Source: JBCDBL01 sp039183635 (GTDB taxonomy: Bacteria > Pseudomonadota > Alphaproteobacteria > Caulobacterales > Parvularculaceae). From it: a DNA stretch of 5,347 nucleotides. Below the pieces are notes generated by a model that was not told the origin of the DNA, searched no databases, and saw only the letters and a list, made by a program, of their open reading frames with translations. The DNA is taken from positions 1 through 5,347 of the forward strand of contig JBCDBL010000182.1 in assembly GCA_039183635.1 (NCBI GenBank). Reading direction: 5' to 3'. This document shows positions 1-5,326 of this stretch, piece by piece. The translations under genes and the position numbers were made by a program. Every line of letters begins with the position of its first letter. Position 1 is the first letter of the stretch.

Positions 1-264
1 TATCATTGTCCTACTGCTCAATATTCACTTTTTACTTGGGGTGTGTGTTGTTGGAAGCGCTATATGGGCTTGGGCGCGCAGTCTGTTTGGCTCTGGCGCG
101 CAGGCGTTCGTTATAAAATCGCATTTGAGTTTATTGGCTCTTGCGGGCGTTGCGGCATGGCCGGGGATGTTCCTGTTCAACTTGATAGGATTGCAGCATT
201 AAATCGTATTAACGTGCCCAAAATGCATCATAATAAGAAAATCTGCGTATTGAGGGCTTTTAAG

Positions 265-278
265 CCGCTAAAAAGCGG
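265..278 (+). other. Small hairpin upstream of the receptor promoter
   Basis: CCGCT (265-269) and AGCGG (274-278) form a 5-bp GC-rich stem with an AAAA loop. A five-T run follows only about ten bases later (288-292). It could be a weak intrinsic terminator for a transcript entering from the left, but the stem is short and the T run is displaced. It could equally be nothing. Confidence 0.25.
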
Positions 279-295
279 AAATAAAACTTTTTGTC

Positions 296-330
296 GCAAT
301 AATATTATATAATGTTGCATTAATTAAATG
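296..330. promoter_or_regulatory. Candidate operator: overlapping AT-rich palindromes at the -10 box
   Basis: GCAA (296-299) and TTGC (315-318) bracket an imperfect inverted repeat centred on 307, with 8 of 11 pairs matching. Inside it are two overlapping exact 10-bp palindromes, ATAATATTAT (299-308) and ATTATATAAT (304-313). A further near-palindrome, CATT...AATG, spans 318-330. Receptors of this family are often controlled by Fur-, Irr- or LacI-type repressors that bind dyads overlapping the promoter. The site resembles no consensus closely enough for me to name a regulator. AT-rich DNA makes short palindromes by chance. Confidence 0.25.
308..313 (+). promoter_or_regulatory. Candidate -10 box (TATAAT) of the receptor gene
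   Basis: An exact TATAAT lies 76 bases before the preferred ATG at 389, inside the most AT-rich stretch of the window. It would give a 5' untranslated leader of about 70 nt. No good -35 hexamer lies 16-18 bases upstream (the sequence there is about AACTTT), so the promoter would need an activator or another sigma factor, or the match is chance in AT-rich DNA. Confidence 0.3.
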
Positions 331-378
331 TGAGGCGCTCCAATCGTTATGCGGAAGCGTTTGTATGAAGAAAACTCT

Positions 379-384
379 GGGGAG
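379..384 (+). promoter_or_regulatory. Ribosome binding site favouring the ATG at 389
   Basis: GGGGAG lies four bases before the ATG at 389. The alternative in-frame ATG at 365 has the weaker GGAAG (353-357) seven bases upstream. The stronger purine run and the textbook signal peptide starting at 389 favour the downstream start, although the spacing is short. Confidence 0.5.
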
Positions 385-388
385 AAAC

Positions 389-2605
389 ATGAAAAACCTT
401 ACTCGTAAAATACTGTTAGGCGGTGTCAGTCTCTCGTTTATGATGAATGCTGCTGCACATGCGCAAGAGGGCGTGGCCGAAGCAGACGGCATCTTGTCGG
501 TGATTGTGGTAACGGCGCAAAAGAGAGAGCAGTCCATACAGGATGTACCCATATCGATGACAGTGCTGACGGGGCAATTCATCGAAAAGTCGTCGCTCGA
601 CAACATCGAAGAGTATGCACTGTTTACGCCTTCAATTTCCGCAGATGAATCTGCCGTTGACGCATCTGACATTCGGTTTCGCGGTGTTGGCGCGCTTGGT
701 GGAACCCAAAACACTTTTGGATTATACGTTGACGGATTTGAAATAACCGGTGGGACGAGTCTGGGGACAACGACCCGTCTATTGGATGTGGAGCGGCTGG
801 AAGTTTTACGCGGGCCTCAAGGTACGGCGTTTGGGCGAAACGTTGTCGCTGGCGCTGTAAATATTACGTCAAAAACCCCCGCCACGGACGGGTATGGCGG
901 ATTGTTGGAGCTAGGTCTTGAGAATTTTGGCGGTTATGAAGTGCGGGGTTCTTTCAATGCGCCGCTATCGGACAATACCGCTGTCCTTTTGTCGGGGTTT
1001 TATGACCGTACCGATGGTTTTATTAAGAACATTGGCGCCTCCGGGGGCTCGAATGATCGCGATGAATTAGGAGTGCGACTCGCAATCGCCTCCACGCCCA
1101 CAGACCGGTTATCCTTGAAGGGATCGATATCTTACGAGAGGCGGGAATTTGGCTTGGCCAACGCGTTGTACGACGGCGTTTTACGGGAGGGGGCTGATGT
1201 TTTCGCCAATGGCGTATCGTTGGCGCTCGGGGTCGCGCAGCCGTTTTCTCCCGGCGTGTTTTTCCCTGACAATGCAAAGTTCGTCAATTTGAACTCGCCG
1301 ACGTCGGGTGAGATTGAAAATGTGATCGCCATCGGCAGGGCTGATTACGATTTCGGCCCCGCCACGTTGGTCTGGGTAAATGGGTTTATCCAGAATTCCC
1401 GGAATTATGTTTCTGATATCGACAATTCTCAATTCGATATCGCCTCGGCGGACATAAGTAGTGAAAACCGTTTTGCGAGTACGGAGCTGCGTCTACAGTC
1501 CAATGGCGATAATCGCTTTGATTGGATTGGCGGCCTTTACGGCAGCTATGAAGAAAGCGATAGTCCGCCTAGTGGGTTTTTATTTGGGTCGCAGGCGTCT
1601 CTTCTCTTGCCGTTTCTGGTTGAGGGCGCTCCTTTTCTGTCCAGCGCCTCAGAGGGCGAGCAGACGGGCTTTGCCGTTTTTGCCGATGGCGATTTTGAGT
1701 TTACGGATCGCTTGAATGTTCTTGCGGGCGTAAGATACAGTTACGACGCGATTGAACGTCAAACAACGCAACGTTTTAACCGATTTGGATTCCCCTCCGA
1801 TGATATTCAGGGTGACACGGATGATAGTGATGTCACATGGCGTGTTAGCCTGGTGCATGAGCTGACAGATGACGTAAACACTTATGCGACTGTCTCGACC
1901 GGGTATCGGGCTGGCGGTTTCCAGTCCGTTAACGGAGAGCAGGTTTCTTTCGGCAGTGAAAAGATGACCAACTATGAGTTGGGAGCAAAGGCTTTCCTTT
2001 TTGATCGGCGCGTCAACCTCAACTTTGCCGCATATTTTATGGACTGGCAGGACGTTCAGATTTTTTTCCGGGAAGCGGGTGCGATCTCCGGCTCTACGGA
2101 CAATGCGGGTGAAGCCGAAATTTGGGGAATGGAATTGGATGCGCAAATAGCGCTCATCGATCACCTGAACATTTTTGCCGGCGCCGGGTACACCAATTCA
2201 GAGTTTACGGATATTGACGGTAATCCTGGTGACGAACGGATTGGTCTGCCGCTTCCGTTGGCGCCAGAGTGGACGGCGTCGTTAACGGCGGACTATCAAC
2301 GGCCGGTGACAGGCCAGCTTGAGGGTTTCCTTCGCATGTCATACATATACAAGGGTGAGATGATCGACGAACTCGCGCCGTTGGGGGAGGATCCTTTGTT
2401 CTATGATTCTTATGATCGTATTGATGTGCGTGTAGGGATTACCGATCCTGACAGTTGGCGCCTGGAAGCATATGTAGAGAATGCCGAGAATGACGCTTAC
2501 ATAACAGGCCAGGATATCAATCCGCTTGGTTTAACCGGATCATCCGTTGTCACCCAACCTCAGCGTTATGGTGTGAGGTTTCGCAAAGAGTTTGGTGCAA
2601 AATAA
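389..2605 (+). CDS. TonB-dependent outer-membrane receptor
   Basis: A complete 738-residue TonB-dependent receptor (746 if ATG 365 is used). These outer-membrane beta-barrels import siderophores, cobalamin, sugars or other scarce compounds, energised by TonB-ExbB-ExbD. Residues 1-25 are a signal peptide with a basic start (MKNLTRK), a hydrophobic core and an AHA cleavage site before Gln26. A TonB box (SVIVVTAQ) is at about 37-44. The plug runs from about 50 to 164 and has the hallmark stretch VERLEVLRGPQGTAFGRN near 134-151. Barrel motifs YRAGGF (506-511) and MDWQDVQIFF (551-560) are typical of the class, and the C-terminus ends in YGVRFRKEF plus GAK, close to the usual terminal aromatic strand. 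No N-terminal STN signalling domain is present, so it is not a FecA-type transducer. The length is normal and the frame intact. The substrate cannot be told: no transporter, regulator or catabolic gene adjoins it. It is less GC-rich than the downstream gene. Confidence 0.96.
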   Translation: MKNLTRKILLGGVSLSFMMNAAAHAQEGVAEADGILSVIVVTAQKREQSIQDVPISMTVLTGQFIEKSSLDNIEEYALFTPSISADESAVDASDIRFRGVGALGGTQNTFGLYVDGFEITGGTSLGTTTRLLDVERLEVLRGPQGTAFGRNVVAGAVNITSKTPATDGYGGLLELGLENFGGYEVRGSFNAPLSDNTAVLLSGFYDRTDGFIKNIGASGGSNDRDELGVRLAIASTPTDRLSLKGSISYERREFGLANALYDGVLREGADVFANGVSLALGVAQPFSPGVFFPDNAKFVNLNSPTSGEIENVIAIGRADYDFGPATLVWVNGFIQNSRNYVSDIDNSQFDIASADISSENRFASTELRLQSNGDNRFDWIGGLYGSYEESDSPPSGFLFGSQASLLLPFLVEGAPFLSSASEGEQTGFAVFADGDFEFTDRLNVLAGVRYSYDAIERQTTQRFNRFGFPSDDIQGDTDDSDVTWRVSLVHELTDDVNTYATVSTGYRAGGFQSVNGEQVSFGSEKMTNYELGAKAFLFDRRVNLNFAAYFMDWQDVQIFFREAGAISGSTDNAGEAEIWGMELDAQIALIDHLNIFAGAGYTNSEFTDIDGNPGDERIGLPLPLAPEWTASLTADYQRPVTGQLEGFLRMSYIYKGEMIDELAPLGEDPLFYDSYDRIDVRVGITDPDSWRLEAYVENAENDAYITGQDINPLGLTGSSVVTQPQRYGVRFRKEFGAK

Positions 2606-2608
2606 AAA

Positions 2609-2629
2609 CCAAGCGAAAACTCGCCTTGG
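2609..2629 (+). terminator. Weak hairpin just after the receptor stop codon
   Basis: CCAAGCG (2609-2615) can pair with CG plus CTTGG (2622-2623 and 2625-2629), with one bulged C at 2624 and a loop of about six bases, beginning four bases after the stop codon. No T tract follows, so it is not a classical intrinsic terminator. It may protect the 3' end or be incidental. Confidence 0.25.
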
Positions 2630-2646
2630 CAACGCAATGGCTTTAT

Positions 2647-2668
2647 GCGGTTGAGAGAAATGAACCGC
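2647..2668. repeat. Short inverted repeat (6 bp)
   Basis: GCGGTT (2647-2652) and AACCGC (2663-2668) form a 6-bp stem with a 10-base loop. It lacks a T tract and its role is unknown. Confidence 0.25.
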
Positions 2669-2678
2669 GCCGAATCTC

Positions 2679-2721
2679 TAGAGCACGTCTCGTTTAATCA
2701 GATTCATAGGGACGTGCTCTA
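2679..2721. repeat. Short palindromic intergenic element with CTAG ends
   Basis: The 12-bp arm CTAGAGCACGTC (2678-2689) is perfectly complemented by GACGTGCTCTAG (2711-2722), leaving a 21-base AT-rich loop. The whole palindrome is bounded on both sides by CTAG, and the TA dinucleotides at 2679-2680 and 2720-2721 could be target-site duplications. Short palindromes ending in TCTAGAGC/GCTCTAGA are a familiar class of dispersed repeat in alphaproteobacterial genomes. I recognise the type but cannot name a family. The right CTAG is shared with the next element, which suggests that one inserted at the edge of the other. It has no coding capacity. In RNA it would form a strong stem-loop close to the 3' end of the receptor transcript. 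Confidence 0.7.
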
Positions 2722-2767
2722 GGGCTTGTTGAGATTCATAAATATATCCGGTCATCCCGGACGCCGG

Positions 2768-2798
2768 TTTTCTCCAAGTCTTTGACTTGGTTAGAAAA
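2768..2798. repeat. Internal hairpin 1 of the MITE-like element
   Basis: CCAAGTC (2774-2780) and GACTTGG (2784-2790) form a perfect 7-bp stem on a TTT loop. TTTTCT (2768-2773) and AGAAAA (2793-2798) extend it by six pairs after a two-base TT bulge. Confidence 0.7.
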
Positions 2799-2807
2799 TC
2801 GAGCGAT

Positions 2808-2854
2808 CCGGGATCTGGTGCAACAGATTTCAGGCACGTGGAGACAGATCCCGG
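2808..2854. repeat. Internal inverted repeat 2 of the MITE-like element
   Basis: CCGGGATCTG (2808-2817) is the exact reverse complement of CAGATCCCGG (2845-2854). The 27-base loop can form a further GTGC/GCAC stem (2818-2821 with 2834-2837). The CCGGGAT core is the same one found in the outer GTCATCCCGG arms, so the element contains four related half-sites. Confidence 0.65.
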
Positions 2855-2859
2855 CGCTA

Positions 2860-2898
2860 ACACGCGCACACCAAAACCTATGGGTTTTGGGCGCGTGT
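2860..2898. repeat. Internal hairpin 3 of the MITE-like element
   Basis: CCAAAACC (2871-2878) and GGTTTTGG (2883-2890) pair perfectly around a TATG loop. ACACGCGC (2860-2867) pairs with GCGCGTGT (2891-2898) below a three-base ACA bulge, giving 16 base pairs in all. Confidence 0.7.
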
Positions 2899-2977
2899 AA
2901 CGTCCGGGATGACGGAACAACTCTGAATCTCAACAAGCCCTAGAAGGCCTACGGACGACGCCGCCGATTATGCGCCC

Positions 2978-2992
2978 GGCGCTCCGAGCGCC
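2978..2992. repeat. GC-rich hairpin upstream of the AsmA gene
   Basis: GGCGCT (2978-2983) and AGCGCC (2987-2992) form a 6-bp stem with a CCG loop. It is not followed by a T tract on either strand, so it is not a standard terminator. It is one of many short dyads in this spacer. Confidence 0.35.
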
Positions 2993-3077
2993 CACGGCCC
3001 CCCTCTCCAAATCGTCATGATTTCGTCGCTTTGCCGCCGCCGCCAAAGACGATAAAACACCCGCGACAGGTGAAATG

Positions 3078-3085
3078 GAGAGAGC
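3078..3085 (+). promoter_or_regulatory. Ribosome binding site of the AsmA-family gene
   Basis: GGAGAGAG lies just upstream of the ATG at 3089. The GGAG core (3078-3081) sits seven bases from the start codon, a near-ideal Shine-Dalgarno spacing. It supports this start over any internal ATG. Confidence 0.7.
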
Positions 3086-3088
3086 GTT

Positions 3089-5095
3089 ATGGCCCGTAAA
3101 ATTCTAATCGGAATAGCCGGCCTTGCAGGCCTTATCGTTGTTGCAGCTTTGGTCGCGCCCATGCTGATCCCCGTGTCGACCTTCAAGCCAACGATCGAAG
3201 CGGAGGCGAGCAAGGCCATCGGCCGGACCGTCGTCATCGGGGACGACATCAGTCTTTCGGTCCTGCCGCGGGTGCAGTTCAAAGTGAACGACCTCGTCGT
3301 CGCCAATGCCGAGGGCATGCAGGCAGACGCCTTCGCGTCCGTTGAAGAAGCCGCAATCGGGGTCGGACTGCTTCCATTACTGGGAGGTGCGGTGGAGGTT
3401 GACAGATTCGTTCTGAAGCGCCCCGTCATAAACCTGGAAAAAACAGCAGACGGACGGGTCAACTGGGAGCTTGGCGGCGCTTCCGAACCATCTGCGCCAG
3501 CCGGTACGTCCTCCGGAGGCGGAGATATAAAGGACCTCAGACTTGGCGACGTCGCCATTGTTGACGGCGAAGCGACGTTCATCGATGGCGAAGCCGGCAC
3601 GGCCTATGAAATGCGCGCCGTCAATCTCGACATTGGGCTCGATAGCCTGTCTGCGCCCCTGGTCGTTAAGGGCGGACTTCAATTGAACGGCCGTCCCGTC
3701 CGCCTTGACGCAACGGTCGACAGCCTGCGCAATCTTCAGAACGGCGAACGGGCCGAGATCGAGGTAAAAGCAAAAATCGACGACGCCGATATCTCTATAG
3801 CAGCGGCGACGAACGCCGGCGAGACCCTGTCCTACGCCGGCGACGTCTCGGTCGTCGCGCCTTCCGTCCGCAGCTTGATGGAATGGTTCGATATAGACGC
3901 GCCTACGGATGAAGGTTTTGAACGGTTAGAGCTGTCCGGCGATATGCAAGGAAACGAAACATCTTTTGCGTTCGACAACGCCAAAGTCCTGTTCGACGCC
4001 ATCGCCGGCGAAGGCGCGCTCAGCGTCAATTGGGCCGGCGTGCGCCCCGCCCTTGTCGCCGACCTTTCGGTGGGGAGGCTTGATCTGCGTCCCTATCTGC
4101 CGGAGGCGCCGAAGGTCGAGGGCGAAGGCGCAGCAAAAGCCTTCCCGGCCTGGAGCAAAGAGCAGATTGATTTATCCGGTTTGAAATCCGCGGACGCCAC
4201 TGTTGAGATCAAAACCGACGCCATATTGGTGGACGGCCTTAAAATCGACCAAAGCGCCCTCGCCCTGTCTGTGGACAACGGCCGCCTGGTTGCAGACCTT
4301 AAAAGCCTGGCGCTGTACGACGGGGCAGGCGCAGGCCGGTTCATTGTGAACGCCCGCGGCGCCCGGCCGAGCTACGCGGCGCAGTTTGACCTGAAGAGCC
4401 TGGCCGCCCTCGCCTTCCTAAAAGACGCAGCAGGCATTGAGAGCCTTACCGGCACCGGCGCCCTTTCCTTCGATGTTTCCGCCAACGGCGCGTCGCAGGA
4501 CGCGATTGTAAAAAGCCTCGCCGGCGGCGGCTCGTTTTCTGTTGTCGACGGCGCCATCGTTGGCGTCAACCTCGCCCAAGCCGCGCGGGCGCTCCAGGCG
4601 TTTCGCGCCTCAAGACAAGCTGAAGACACTGACACGCAGCCCCAGACCAATGCGGAGGAAACAGCCCCGTCAAACCCTCAGCAGACCGATTTTGCAGAAT
4701 TCGGCGCGGTTTTCAGCATCTCTCAAGGCGCCCTCAATGCGGAGAACATAAAGCTTTTGAACCCGTATTTGCGTCTGACTGGAGGCGGCGCAGTCAATCT
4801 ACCGGAACAAACCCTCGATCTCAGGTTGACGCCGCGGCTTGTCTCGTCAGCACAGGGACAGGGCGGTGCGGCTGACGCCTCGGGCATTGGGGCGCCTTTG
4901 AAAATCACAGGGAACTTCAACAAAATTAATGTCGCACTCGATCTCGAAACCGCAGCCAAGGACAAGGCGAGAGATGTCCTCACAGATCGCCTGAACAAAG
5001 CCTTTGGCGGTGATGAAGAACGAGAGGACGGTGAAAAATCGCCCGGCGAGGCGCTTGTCGAAGAAGGCCTGCGGCAGCTGTTTGGTCGCCAATAA
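3089..5095 (+). CDS. AsmA-family envelope protein
   Basis: A complete 668-residue protein of the AsmA family. Members are inner-membrane-anchored, largely beta-structured periplasmic proteins related to TamB and YhdP, implicated in outer-membrane assembly and phospholipid movement between membranes. Residues 5-27 form one hydrophobic anchor (ILIGIAGLAGLIVVAALVAP) without a signal-peptidase site, so the rest should be periplasmic. Residues 28-125 match the usual AsmA start: the 'IPVSTFKPTIEAEASKAIGRTV' type opening, then an 'SVLPRVQFKVNDLVVAN' strand and 'VDRFVLKRPVINLEK...GRVNWEL'. A Ser/Gly/Pro-rich linker lies at about 131-146. Residues about 450-610 resemble the AsmA_2 C-terminal region (GTGALSFDVSANG, SLAGGGSFSVVDGAIVGVNLAQAAR, LKITGNF), interrupted by a polar linker at about 508-535. 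The C-terminus (about 620-668) is charged and likely helical. The length is typical for alphaproteobacterial members. The gene is GC-rich, intact and well separated from its neighbours, so probably transcribed on its own. Orthology to E. coli AsmA is not established, so no symbol is given. Confidence 0.94.
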   Translation: MARKILIGIAGLAGLIVVAALVAPMLIPVSTFKPTIEAEASKAIGRTVVIGDDISLSVLPRVQFKVNDLVVANAEGMQADAFASVEEAAIGVGLLPLLGGAVEVDRFVLKRPVINLEKTADGRVNWELGGASEPSAPAGTSSGGGDIKDLRLGDVAIVDGEATFIDGEAGTAYEMRAVNLDIGLDSLSAPLVVKGGLQLNGRPVRLDATVDSLRNLQNGERAEIEVKAKIDDADISIAAATNAGETLSYAGDVSVVAPSVRSLMEWFDIDAPTDEGFERLELSGDMQGNETSFAFDNAKVLFDAIAGEGALSVNWAGVRPALVADLSVGRLDLRPYLPEAPKVEGEGAAKAFPAWSKEQIDLSGLKSADATVEIKTDAILVDGLKIDQSALALSVDNGRLVADLKSLALYDGAGAGRFIVNARGARPSYAAQFDLKSLAALAFLKDAAGIESLTGTGALSFDVSANGASQDAIVKSLAGGGSFSVVDGAIVGVNLAQAARALQAFRASRQAEDTDTQPQTNAEETAPSNPQQTDFAEFGAVFSISQGALNAENIKLLNPYLRLTGGGAVNLPEQTLDLRLTPRLVSSAQGQGGAADASGIGAPLKITGNFNKINVALDLETAAKDKARDVLTDRLNKAFGGDEEREDGEKSPGEALVEEGLRQLFGRQ

Positions 5096-5118
5096 ACACG
5101 CAAAGGACATCTGCATCG

Positions 5119-5191
5119 CTTAAAGCGCTTCCAAAAGAAGTTGAATGCTGTTCGCTTATAATCCGCCCGGGTTGAGGCGACACGCTCTAAG
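5119..5191. repeat. Possible ~73-bp intergenic repeat with imperfect inverted ends
   Basis: CTTAAAGCG (5119-5127) and CGCTCTAAG (5183-5191) are inverted with 8 of 9 positions matching. The AGAGCG-type end recalls the CTAGAGC ends of the element at 2679-2721 and of other alphaproteobacterial repeats. The interior includes AAGCGCTT (5123-5130), CTTC/GAAG (5128-5140) and a TATAAT (5157-5162), with no coding capacity. Whether it is a repeat family cannot be told from one copy. Confidence 0.35.
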
Positions 5192-5228
5192 TGTAGAGTC
5201 TCAACAGGTTCATCCTGTGTTCTTCGTG

Positions 5229-5307
5229 TTTCCTGGGTATGAGGCCGTCAAGGGTGAAACCGCTCCGCGGCGGCTTCGCCGCCCTTGACGGCCTCATCCC
5301 CAGGAAA
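5229..5307. repeat. Long near-perfect inverted repeat (26-bp arms, 27-nt loop)
   Basis: The left arm 5229-5254 (TTTCCTGGG, then ATGAGGCCGTCAAGGG) is the reverse complement of 5282-5307 (CCCTTGACGGCCTCAT, then CCCAGGAAA) at 25 of 26 positions. The single mismatch is T5238 against C5298. The 27-base loop carries its own stem, GCGGCG (5267-5272) with CGCCGC (5277-5282), competing for one base of the arm. No T tract follows on either strand, so it is not a canonical terminator. Its size and near-perfection suggest a dispersed palindromic repeat (REP-like or MITE-like), or a structured 3' element shared by convergent transcripts. No obvious target duplication is visible. Confidence 0.8.
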
Positions 5308-5326
5308 AGACTGGCCTACATGGGCT

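Larger units (their letters stand above)
1..364. other. Gene-free leader upstream of the TonB-dependent receptor
   Basis: I see no convincing gene here. The only sizeable open frame (GTG at 43 to 312, + strand) has no spaced Shine-Dalgarno, an atypical Cys/Trp-rich start and no recognisable motif, so I treat it as chance. The first ~180 bases are of mixed composition and carry a 9-bp direct repeat, GGCGCGCAG, at 73-81 and 95-103. From about 180 onward the DNA becomes AT-rich, as expected for a regulatory region. It holds a small hairpin (265-278), a TATAAT box (308-313) and overlapping palindromes around 296-330. The end of any upstream gene lies outside the window. Confidence 0.6.
2720..2942. 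mobile_element. MITE-like element with perfect terminal inverted repeats and TA/CTAG boundaries
   Basis: The 20-bp sequence CTAGGGCTTGTTGAGATTCA (2719-2738) recurs in perfect inverted orientation at 2924-2943. Counting TA at each end as the duplicated target, the element is about 219 bp, with 17-bp terminal repeats starting GGGCTTGTTGAG. TA duplication, often within CTAG, is the signature of IS630/Tc1-mariner transposases, so this is probably a non-autonomous derivative; it encodes no transposase. A second perfect inverted repeat sits inside the first: GTCATCCCGGACG (2751-2763) with CGTCCGGGATGAC (2901-2913). Within that lie three hairpins (2768-2798, 2808-2854, 2860-2898). The internal GTCATCCCGG/CCGGGATGAC arms match a very common style of alphaproteobacterial dispersed repeat. 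The boundaries are well supported, while the transposon family and mobility are inferred. Confidence 0.75.
2606..3088. other. Gene-free, repeat-rich spacer between the two genes
   Basis: This ~480-bp gap contains no credible gene. The open frames on the minus strand at about 2678-2936 translate the palindromic repeats themselves; phrases such as 'PASGMTGY' are what GTCATCCCGG-type repeats give when translated. In order it holds a weak bulged hairpin just after the receptor stop, a 6-bp hairpin (2647-2652 with 2663-2668), a short palindromic element (2679-2721), a larger MITE-like element (2720-2942), a GC-rich hairpin (2978-2992), and the AsmA gene's ribosome binding site. I found no canonical intrinsic terminator with a T tract and no convincing promoter. 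The best -35/-10 pair before asmA, TTGCCG (3031) and TAAAAC (3053), is poor. Confidence 0.7.

Noticed and set aside
43..312. 89-codon open frame on the + strand before the receptor
   Set aside because: It has a GTG start with no properly spaced Shine-Dalgarno, an odd Cys/Trp-rich composition, no recognisable motif, and it runs through the AT-rich promoter region.
2678..2936. Overlapping minus-strand open frames of 66 and 80 codons
   Set aside because: They lie almost entirely inside the palindromic elements and translate the GTCATCCCGG-type repeats. Such frames are frequent spurious hypothetical proteins in repeat-rich genomes.
2678..2943. CRISPR array
   Set aside because: The repeats are inverted and nested, not regularly spaced direct repeats with unique spacers.
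2968..3600. 210-codon open frame antisense to the start of the AsmA gene
   Set aside because: It is low-complexity Ser/Pro/Thr/Ala-rich, as expected from the reverse of a GC-rich coding sequence, and it overlaps a well-supported gene on the other strand.
389..5095. Receptor and AsmA genes as one operon or functional system
   Set aside because: They are separated by ~480 bp containing two repeat elements, each has its own ribosome binding site, and they differ in composition. Same strand alone is not evidence of linkage.
4723..5103. Minus-strand open frames over the end of the AsmA gene
   Set aside because: They are antisense shadows in a GC-rich gene, with no motifs and no independent ribosome binding site.
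5157..5162. TATAAT downstream of the AsmA gene as a promoter
   Set aside because: There is no -35-like hexamer at the right distance and no open frame following it within the window.
5199..5206. TCTCAACA resembling the right terminal repeat of the MITE-like element (2928-2935)
   Set aside because: The identity is only eight bases and does not extend to the GCCCTAG end, so it is likely chance.
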